Assembly: GCF_023241715.1 (NCBI RefSeq)
Contig: NZ_JALQCW010000035.1
Span: 37,479-101,478 of the forward strand
From: Pseudomonas morbosilactucae
GTDB lineage: Bacteria; Pseudomonadota; Gammaproteobacteria; Pseudomonadales; Pseudomonadaceae
Direction: 5' to 3'
DNA length: 64,000 nt
The position numbers were made by a program, and so were the translations under genes. Shown here one piece after another: positions 57,928 to 64,000 of this stretch (position 1 is its first letter; every line of letters begins with the position of its first letter). The notes under the pieces are model-generated. The model was not told the DNA's origin, ran no database searches, and worked only from the letters and a program-made list of their open reading frames with translations.

Positions 57928-59394
57928 ATGTCCCGCCCCGCACCGCTGTTGTTTCTGCTTGGCTGCCTGCTGTTTTTCTTCGCCCTGGGCAACCACCAAC
58001 TGCAAGGCTCCACCGAGGCCCGGGTGGCAGGGATCGCCATGGAAATGCACCTGGACAATGACTGGGTCACGCCGCGCCTGTTCGGCCAGCCGTTCCTGGA
58101 AAAGCCGCCCCTGAGCCTGTGGCTGGATGCCGGTGCGATCCGCGCTTTTGGCGGCACGCCCTGGGCCGTGCGCCTGGCCTCGGCCTTCGCCGGGTTGTTC
58201 AGCCTGATGTTGCTGTACACAATGCTGCGCCGCTTCGGACGCCCAGTGATGATCGCCTGGGTGGCCGCTGCAATGCTGGCGACCATGGCCAGTTACTGGA
58301 GCAACGTGCGTGGCGTCGGCGAAGACGCCCTGCTCAGCCTCGGCGTGACCCTGGCCTTGCTGGCGTTCTTCCAGGCCCAGCGGGCCCTCGCCGAACAGCG
58401 GCCGGCGCCCCTGGCCTGGCTGGCGTTCGCCGCCGGCATCGCCATCGCGACCCTGAGCAAGGGTGTACTGGGGCTGGCCATGCCTGGGGTGGTGATCTTC
58501 GCCTACCTGCTGGCCGACAACTGGATCGACCGGCGCCTTAAACTCAGCCACTGGCTGCGGCCCGGACTGCTGACCCTGCTGGGGCTGGTGCCACTGCTGA
58601 TCTGGCTGGGCGTGCTCTATCAGCGCGGCGGCCTGCCGGCCCTGGCCGAAGTGCTGTGGACCAACAGTGTCGGGCGCTTCGACGGCTCCTTCCAGGAGGC
58701 CGGGCATTACGAACCCTTCTACTACTACCTGGCCAAGCTGCCCCAGGCCTTCCTGCCGTGGAACATCCTGGTCTACCTGGGGTTGTGGCACTTTCGTAAA
58801 AGCCTGGTGAAGAATCGCTACCTGCTGTTTTTCAGCCTGTGGTTGCTCGCGCAATTCACCCTGCTGTGCCTGGCGTCGAGCAAACGCACGGTGTACCTGA
58901 TGTCCCTGACCCCGGCGGCGGCGGTGCTGGCGGCGGAATACGCAGCGGTGCTCTATGCGCGCCTCGGCCAGTGGGCGGCCGACCAGGGCATCCGTGGCCA
59001 GTTGGGGCGTCATCGACGGGGCCTGGCCGTGAGCGTCATGGGGCTGGTGGTCTGCGGTTACCTGGTCGCCGCGCAATGGGCCGCGCCACGTGCCGACCGG
59101 GAATTGTCCTTTGTACCGGTGACCCAGCACATCCAAAGCCTGCAAGCCGCCGGGCAACCGGTCGCGCTGTACCAGGCCAACGAACGCATCGCCGGGGCCA
59201 GCGTGTTCTACACCCAGAGCCTGCTCAAAGACCTGCAAACCCCTGCCCAACTGCAGGCCTACCTCGCCGAGTCGCCGCAGCACGTAGCCCTGATCGCCGC
59301 CGAGCAAGCGCCCCCGGCCCCGTTGCAGGTGCTGAAGAAAATGCTCGTCGGGCGCCAGGCTTACTACTTTGTCGGCACCCTCGGCGCCCACTGA
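57928..59394 (+). CDS. ArnT-like glycosyltransferase (GT83/PMT family)
   Basis: A 488-residue membrane protein with the ArnT/PMT hallmark: the first loop STEARVAGIAMEM (Glu near the start), DNDWVTPRLFGQPFLEKPPLSLWL, then about ten helices and a periplasmic C-terminal domain. ArnT enzymes transfer 4-amino-4-deoxy-arabinose from undecaprenyl phosphate to lipid A; family members with other substrates exist. No other arn genes are in the window, so the sugar is uncertain. The start MSRPAPLLFLL is the first Met before the first helix. Confidence 0.85.
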   Translation: MSRPAPLLFLLGCLLFFFALGNHQLQGSTEARVAGIAMEMHLDNDWVTPRLFGQPFLEKPPLSLWLDAGAIRAFGGTPWAVRLASAFAGLFSLMLLYTMLRRFGRPVMIAWVAAAMLATMASYWSNVRGVGEDALLSLGVTLALLAFFQAQRALAEQRPAPLAWLAFAAGIAIATLSKGVLGLAMPGVVIFAYLLADNWIDRRLKLSHWLRPGLLTLLGLVPLLIWLGVLYQRGGLPALAEVLWTNSVGRFDGSFQEAGHYEPFYYYLAKLPQAFLPWNILVYLGLWHFRKSLVKNRYLLFFSLWLLAQFTLLCLASSKRTVYLMSLTPAAAVLAAEYAAVLYARLGQWAADQGIRGQLGRHRRGLAVSVMGLVVCGYLVAAQWAAPRADRELSFVPVTQHIQSLQAAGQPVALYQANERIAGASVFYTQSLLKDLQTPAQLQAYLAESPQHVALIAAEQAPPAPLQVLKKMLVGRQAYYFVGTLGAH

Positions 59395-59568
59395 GCAGCC
59401 TCGAACACACGGGGCGAAAAAACGGCGGCAAAAACAACCGCCACCGCCTACGCTAGAAATGCTTCGCCCCCCTGTAATCCACCGGACCCGGCAGCCCCCG
59501 GACACCACGGGGCGCAGCCCTTGAAACCCCGCGCCAATCCCGTTCGCGCGCGCCCATGGAGTGTTCCC

Positions 59569-60027
59569 ATGCTGCTATCTCGTACCTTACTGACCAGCCT
59601 TGTACTCTTCGCCGGCGCTGCCCAGGCCCTGGATACCCGAGAGGTGCCCAAGGCCACCTTGCAAGCCTACGGCAACACCCTGAACACCGTAGCGACCAAA
59701 ATCCAATGGCAAGAACTCTGGAAAAACAGCCGGGCCCAAGGCGCTTTTCAGAGCACCGGCAACCAGCCCCGCTTTACCGTGCAGCAAAGCGTCTTGCCGG
59801 ACCTGGTGTACAGGACACTGAGCAGCGCGACCGAGGTCACCCCGCGCGATACAACCCGAGCCCTCTATCGCTACGACTTCGCCCAGCCGGTGGGCATCAA
59901 GGACCAACAGGTGCTCACCGCGGTCTGCCTGTTGGTGGATTGGCGCAGCTTGCCGCAAGACAGCGCCGTCGACGATACGACACGCATGGGCAACATCAGA
60001 CTGCTGGAAACCCAGCCCTGTCTTTGA
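59569..60027 (+). CDS. Secreted protein of unknown function
   Basis: A 152-residue protein with a signal peptide (MLLSRTLLTSLVLFAGAAQALDTREV, cleavage likely after AQA). The mature part of about 132 residues is soluble, with ATKIQWQELWKNSRAQGAFQSTG and two Cys residues near the end (VCLLVDW and TQPCL). GGAG lies before the ATG. It follows the ArnT-like gene after 175 bases. No family is recognised. Confidence 0.8.
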   Translation: MLLSRTLLTSLVLFAGAAQALDTREVPKATLQAYGNTLNTVATKIQWQELWKNSRAQGAFQSTGNQPRFTVQQSVLPDLVYRTLSSATEVTPRDTTRALYRYDFAQPVGIKDQQVLTAVCLLVDWRSLPQDSAVDDTTRMGNIRLLETQPCL

Positions 60028-60140
60028 GCGCCGGGGACCGCCCGGGTCTGCACCGGCAACAAACAGATGCCCCCATGAGAGGGACATCAATCCAGCTTGA
60101 GCAAAAAGCCCCAAGGCACAACGGCCACTGAGGGCGAAAA

Positions 60141-60171
60141 AAAACGGCACCTGCGTCAGGTGCCGTTTTTT
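60141..60171 (+). terminator. Intrinsic terminator
   Basis: AAAACGGCACCTG-CGT-CAGGTGCCGTTTT is a perfect 13-bp stem with A- and T-runs, suited to stop transcription from both sides between two convergent genes. Confidence 0.92.
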
Positions 60172-60209
60172 ATGGCGGGCAGCGGTACTAAGCCACTGGC
60201 CGGCGGGTC

Positions 60210-60557
60210 TTACTGAAGGGTTTTCAGCTTGACCACATCGCCGGACACCTTGGTGGTGTAGCCGCTCAGGACCCAGGCCCAGAACCAGTTTTCCTGGATT
60301 TGCGTGTTGATCATGGCGTCGCCGCCCTTGGCTTTGATCGCCTCGGACTGAGCGCGCACGAAGCGGCTGTTCTGGCGAATCGGGATGATCCCGAACAGCA
60401 TCAGGCCAGTGGCGCTGGCTTCACTGTGACCGATGACGGTGTATTGGCTGCTGTCGAGTTGCTGGGTTTTCATCGCGGTGCCGGTGCAGCCCGCAAGCAC
60501 CAGGCCCAGGCAGGCGCTTGCCATCACTTTGCTGAGGTATTTCACAAAAAACTCCAT
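60210..60557 (-). CDS. Small lipoprotein of unknown function
   Basis: A 115-residue protein with a type II signal (FVKYLSKVMASACLGLVLAGC, lipobox LAGC). The mature part (TGTAMKTQQLDSSQYTVIGHSEASATGLMLFGIIPIRQNSRFVRAQSEAIKAKGGDAMINTQIQENWFWAW) has an OsmE/DUF6567-like look with a repeated beta-strand pattern. Its envelope role is unknown. The start MEFFVKYLSK was chosen. Confidence 0.82.
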   Translation of the reverse strand: MEFFVKYLSKVMASACLGLVLAGCTGTAMKTQQLDSSQYTVIGHSEASATGLMLFGIIPIRQNSRFVRAQSEAIKAKGGDAMINTQIQENWFWAWVLSGYTTKVSGDVVKLKTLQ

Positions 60558-60655
60558 GCACAAATCCCCCGGGATTCATTTCTCGGGGGCGGGCACTGTA
60601 ACGGCGAGGCGGCGAGCCGTACAACCCAAGCGACGAACGTCAGCCCACCACTCAC

Positions 60656-61489
60656 TCAAACCGGCACTGGCCTCCTGTGCGGCACAGGCACCGCTGAAGA
60701 ACGGGGCAACAAGGGCTGTTCCAGGCGTACCCGGCCATAGAACGCCAGGGCGGTCAGCCAGCAGGTGAGCCACACCACGATGGCTGCCCAAAAGGTGTGG
60801 GACATGTAGTGCCAGCCCTGCAACACCCGGGTTGTGCCGTAGACAAACCCCAGCAGCAAAGGCCCGTAGAGCAGCACACCGGAATAACGCCAGCGGTAGC
60901 GCCGGGCCACAAAATACAGGGCCAGCAGGGTAAATCCGCCCGACGCGTGGCCGCCGGGCCAGCAGCGTCCGTCACCGGCCACCCGCAGCAGGTCGAAGTT
61001 TTCGTACCAGGCGCGGTGGACGATGGCCCCGGCGTACTGGGTGGTTTCGATCGGGCAATACACGCTGGTGTGGCTCTTGAGGTAATGGATGGCGCCGGTG
61101 CTCAGGGCAAACGCCAGCACCACGAACAGCCAATCGCGCCGATGCCGTGCCGCAAAACGCAGCACCGGCCCCAGCCGCATCCGTTCCACCCAAGCCAGCA
61201 AGCGGGGGGCGCGTGCCCGGTTCAGCAGGGGCCAGATAAACGACAGCAACGCGCCGATCACCGCGCCCTCACCGGTCCAGTCAGGAATGACCCGCGGCCA
61301 CTTGTGGGTGAGTTTTTCAAACAGCGCGGACTGATCCAGGGGGAACACCCGATGCACCGGATCGTAAAAAAGATCGCTGATGGCGATGTCGATGTGGGTC
61401 ATGTCGAAGATCAAGAACACCAGCGCCGCACACAGCAGCGGGACGCCCAGGTTCAGCCAGTAATAACGCTGGCGTGAAAATAGCTGCAT
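60656..61489 (-). CDS. PAP2-family membrane phosphatase
   Basis: A 277-residue inner-membrane protein with about six helices and the PAP2 signature: KSHTSVYCPIETTQYAG, the PSGH-like WPGGHASGGF and TTRVLQGWHYMSHTFWAAIV with the third catalytic His. Relatives act on lipid or undecaprenyl phosphates or on lipid A. The ATG at 61489 was taken because GAGG lies upstream; an ATG four codons before is possible. It is followed on the same strand by, and 27 bases from, a histidine phosphatase gene, so the pair may be one unit. Confidence 0.88.
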   Translation of the reverse strand: MQLFSRQRYYWLNLGVPLLCAALVFLIFDMTHIDIAISDLFYDPVHRVFPLDQSALFEKLTHKWPRVIPDWTGEGAVIGALLSFIWPLLNRARAPRLLAWVERMRLGPVLRFAARHRRDWLFVVLAFALSTGAIHYLKSHTSVYCPIETTQYAGAIVHRAWYENFDLLRVAGDGRCWPGGHASGGFTLLALYFVARRYRWRYSGVLLYGPLLLGFVYGTTRVLQGWHYMSHTFWAAIVVWLTCWLTALAFYGRVRLEQPLLPRSSAVPVPHRRPVPV

Positions 61490-61516
61490 AGCTTGCCTCA
61501 TGTTCTAAAGGGACCA

Positions 61517-62197
61517 TCAAGGTTGATCGAGCGCCACTCGGCGCCAGTCGCTGGCTTCGATAAAGCCCAGCATCTTCGGTGCGCCATTGAGAGTGTCGGT
61601 GGAAATGAACAGAGAGGCGCCGTAGCCCAGGGTCGAAGCCGGCAGGTTCAACTCCTTCTCCAATTGCGCCATGCACTCGCTGTGGGTCACCAGCACCAGG
61701 TTGCGCCCCGGCACCTTGTGCGCCAGCACATCCTGCAACAGATGGTTGCGGCAACTGGACAGCCAGGTGTCGCCGCTGCTGACCTGGTTGAACATGTACC
61801 CGGCGCTTTGCACCGCTCGGGTCATCGGGCTGTTGTAGAGGTCCGCCTGGGCCAGCCCCAGGTGCTCGAACTGCGCGCCCACGCCCACGGCGACAGCCCG
61901 GGCGCGATCGGTAATGCCGTCAGCAGCGTTCAGGCAGGGCGCCCGGGAGTGATCGCAGCGCTCCACATGACGGATCAGCGCGATGGTCTGGCCCTTGGCC
62001 CAACTGTCGAGCAGGGCCTGTTGCCCGGCCGGATAACTGTCAGCCAGGTCGGCCACCGCCGCCGGCTTGAGCAGGAACAAGGTCATGGGGATCACCAGCA
62101 ACAACGCCAGCAACACCACCAGGGTGTTTCGATAACGGGCTAGCAGGCGCCCCTCGAGGGCGCGCCCGACCACCGGCAAACCGAGTCTTGATTCCAC
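61517..62197 (-). CDS. Histidine-phosphatase-family membrane protein (Ais/PmrG-like)
   Basis: A 226-residue protein with one N-terminal membrane helix (NTLVVLLALLLVIPMTLFLL) and a periplasmic histidine phosphatase domain: LIRHVERCDHS with the catalytic His, and NLVLVTHSECM with the second His. The arrangement resembles the lipopolysaccharide core heptose phosphatases Ais/PmrG. A GTG start at 62197 has GAGGAG upstream; a TTG at 62215 also opens the frame. It lies upstream of, and is probably co-transcribed with, the PAP2 gene. Confidence 0.82.
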   Translation of the reverse strand: MESRLGLPVVGRALEGRLLARYRNTLVVLLALLLVIPMTLFLLKPAAVADLADSYPAGQQALLDSWAKGQTIALIRHVERCDHSRAPCLNAADGITDRARAVAVGVGAQFEHLGLAQADLYNSPMTRAVQSAGYMFNQVSSGDTWLSSCRNHLLQDVLAHKVPGRNLVLVTHSECMAQLEKELNLPASTLGYGASLFISTDTLNGAPKMLGFIEASDWRRVALDQP

Positions 62198-62543
62198 CAA
62201 TGCCGCTCCTCGCAAGCCCAGCCTTGAATCGAATGACGCCTGCGCAACCTACTCAACACAGATGACCATTCAGCCTTCGCGTGGGGCCTATCCCCATCGC
62301 CCGGCGGACTTTAAGCAGGCAAGCGTGGCCCGGCAGTGAAACGAATGTGAAAAAAAGCTGAATGGCCGCGACGCAAGGTCCAGAAACATGCGTAAACACT
62401 GCGCTGAATCAATACCGACGAAATGCTTTCAGATCTCGTTTTTTCGGCCGATACACCGACGCACATACATTTCGCTGGCGACCAAAAACAACAATCTTCC
62501 AGCCACACGACGATCACAACGCGCAAGTTCCTGGAGGAATTGA
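62198..62543 (+). promoter_or_regulatory. Chemoreceptor upstream region with FliA-like -10 box
   Basis: The 346-base gap has no gene. GCCGATAC at 62457-62464 matches seven of eight bases of the FliA (sigma-28) -10 box GCCGATAA, 80 bases before the chemoreceptor ATG. The matching -35 TAAA is weak. Control by the flagellar sigma factor is common for such genes, so this is plausible but unproven. Confidence 0.4.
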
Positions 62544-64000
62544 ATGAATAGCTGGTTTGCCAACATCAGTGTCAACCTGAAGCTGGGCCTGGGCTTTGGC
62601 TTGGTGCTGACCCTGACCACCATCCTCGCCCTGACGGGCTGGACCAGCCTGGGTAGCCTGATTGACCGCAGCAACTGGATGAGCGACATCACCCAGCTCA
62701 ATGCCGGCCTCACCAAGCTGCGGGTCAGCCGCCTGCAATACATGCTGACCAACGGTGACGAGACCGCTGCACAGACGGTGCAAACCACCCTTGACGCTTT
62801 TGTCGCCCAGCAGCAGAAACTCCTGCAGACCTTCAAGAGCCCTGACAACCTCAAGTTGCTCAAGGCCCAGAGCGACACCATCACCGCCTACCAGGCCTCG
62901 CTGAACAAAATGCGCAGCGCCTACCGCGCCAGCGACAGCGCGCGCCAGACCATGGCGGTGAACGCCGAGACGGCCTACAACATGATCAACTCGATCTACA
63001 CCCGGGTGCAGCAGATGCCCCTGAGCGACGAGCGGTTCGAGCAGTTCCAGGCCATCACCAAGGCCAAGGAAGCCTTCATGCTCACGCGCTATGAAGTGCG
63101 TGGCTACACCGCCAACAGCAACCCGGAAACCGAACAGAAAGCCGCGGCCCAACTCAACAGCGCCATCGGCGAACTGGCCCAGCTCAACGTGCATTTCGCC
63201 AGTACTCAGCAAGACGCCCTGCGTCAGCTGGAAGGCGCCCTGAACAACTACCGCACCGCCCTGTTGGCGTTCAAGGCCGCCCTGAACGATGCCGGTATCG
63301 CGCGCAAGGAAATGACCGAGCAAGGCTTCGACATCGTTGCCCGCAGCGACGAGCTGTATCAGATCCAACTCGACCGCCGCGACGCCGAAAGCGCCCAGGC
63401 CCGCAGCCTGCAATTGATCAGCACCTTGCTGGCGCTGTTGCTGGGCGTCCTGGCAGCCGTGATCATCACCCGGCAAATCACCCGCCCGCTGCGCGAAACC
63501 CTCGCGGTGGTGGAACGCATTGCCTCCGGCGACCTGACCCAGGACGTGCGCGTCACCCGTCGCGACGAGCTGGGTGTGCTGCAACAAGGCATTGCCCGCA
63601 TGGGCGTGACCTTGCGCGAACTGATCAGCGGCATCCGTGATGGCGTGACCCAGATCGCCAGCGCCGCAGAAGAGCTGTCGGCCGTCACCGAAGAAACCAG
63701 CGCCGGCGTCAACAGCCAGAAGGTCGAGACCGACCAAGTGGCCACCGCCATGCACGAGATGACCGCCACCGTGCAGGAAGTCGCGCGCAACGCCGCTGAA
63801 GCCTCTCAAGCAGCTGCCGCCGCCGATGGCGAAGCCCGCCAAGGTGACAAAGTGGTCGCTGAAGCCATCGCCCAGATCGAGCGACTGGCCACTGAAGTGG
63901 TGCGCTCCACCGACGCCATGACCGTGTTGCAGCAAGAAAGCGACAAGATCGGCAGCGTCATGGACGTGATCAAGGCCGTGGCCGAACAGACCAACCTGCT
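62544..64000 (+). CDS. Methyl-accepting chemotaxis protein, HBM-type (cut by window end)
   Basis: The visible 485 residues begin MNSWFANISVNLKLGLGFGLVLTLTTILAL (first membrane helix). A periplasmic helical bimodular (HBM) sensor region of about 250 residues follows (LTKLRVSRLQYMLTNGDETAAQTVQTTLDAF), then the second helix (LISTLLALLLGVLAAVIITRQIT), a HAMP domain and the start of the signalling domain (VTQIASAAEELSAVTEETSAGVNSQKVETDQVATAMHEM, then AVAEQTNLL). HBM receptors such as McpS sense organic acids; the ligand here is not known. GGAGG precedes the ATG. The C-terminus lies beyond the window. Confidence 0.95.
   Translation, partial: MNSWFANISVNLKLGLGFGLVLTLTTILALTGWTSLGSLIDRSNWMSDITQLNAGLTKLRVSRLQYMLTNGDETAAQTVQTTLDAFVAQQQKLLQTFKSPDNLKLLKAQSDTITAYQASLNKMRSAYRASDSARQTMAVNAETAYNMINSIYTRVQQMPLSDERFEQFQAITKAKEAFMLTRYEVRGYTANSNPETEQKAAAQLNSAIGELAQLNVHFASTQQDALRQLEGALNNYRTALLAFKAALNDAGIARKEMTEQGFDIVARSDELYQIQLDRRDAESAQARSLQLISTLLALLLGVLAAVIITRQITRPLRETLAVVERIASGDLTQDVRVTRRDELGVLQQGIARMGVTLRELISGIRDGVTQIASAAEELSAVTEETSAGVNSQKVETDQVATAMHEMTATVQEVARNAAEASQAAAAADGEARQGDKVVAEAIAQIERLATEVVRSTDAMTVLQQESDKIGSVMDVIKAVAEQTNL

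Overview
The window looks like a chromosome segment of a fluorescent-group Pseudomonas. The evidence is GC-rich coding, the order rnfH-ratA // smpB, an LldR-controlled lactate operon, a tmRNA gene whose tag reads ANDETYGEYALAA, a membrane PQQ glucose dehydrogenase, and an HBM-type chemoreceptor. The genus assignment is inference from gene content; no database was searched.

Layout. (1) 1-11.5 kb is core: rnfH and ratA (minus), smpB (plus), lldR (minus), then the lactate operon lldP-lutA-lutB-lutC-dld behind an LldR-type operator, a small secreted protein, and ssrA (tmRNA). (2) 11.5-33.8 kb is an integrated island at the 3' end of ssrA. It starts with a P4-type integrase and ends at a degenerate copy of the tmRNA 3' end. 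It carries a second tyrosine recombinase, a DUF3987/YfjI-like protein, a long non-coding interval full of hairpins and bounded by inverted arrays of GGCGACA repeats, a four-gene operon (XRE regulator, YaaW-like protein with zinc ribbon, tiny membrane protein, coiled-coil NYN/PIN nuclease), a class II ribonucleotide-reductase-like gene coupled to a dTMP-kinase-like gene, and a three-gene operon (SNF2 helicase-DUF3883, DUF1156 adenine methyltransferase, DUF499 ATPase) that looks like an anti-phage modification system. (3) 33.9-45.4 kb is chromosomal: EamA exporter // AraC regulator, gcd, SMI1/KNR4 protein, Lrp regulator, DUF2000, LysE exporter, PhyH dioxygenase, then GT61-fdtA-fdtB for a 3-amino-3,6-dideoxyhexose. 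(4) 46-55.6 kb is a visibly AT-rich polysaccharide operon: a double nucleotidyltransferase, GtrA, GT2, a GDPD-like protein, a membrane glycosyltransferase fused to a kinase, a HAD phosphatase, a class II aldolase and a membrane glycosyltransferase. Genes are packed with overlaps, and four consecutive genes are frameshifted, each explicable by a single-base indel in a homopolymer. The block sits between a 5'-truncated acid phosphatase gene and a 3'-truncated lacI-type gene, which suggests it replaced older DNA. (5) 55.7-64 kb is chromosomal: GNAT, a small DMT-type membrane protein, an ArnT-like glycosyltransferase, secreted and lipoprotein hypotheticals, PAP2 and histidine phosphatases, and a chemoreceptor cut by the window end.

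How the parts work together. SmpB and tmRNA, the two partners of ribosome rescue, lie about 10 kb apart around the lactate operon. Lactate is imported by LldP, L-lactate is oxidised by the iron-sulfur complex LutABC (no lldD is present in the window), and D-lactate by Dld. The strongest candidates for new biology are the nuclease operon at 17.7-20.6 kb, the hairpin/repeat region at 14.5-16.9 kb, the atypical RNR-kinase pair at 21-23.3 kb, and the methyltransferase/helicase/ATPase system at 23.8-33.1 kb.
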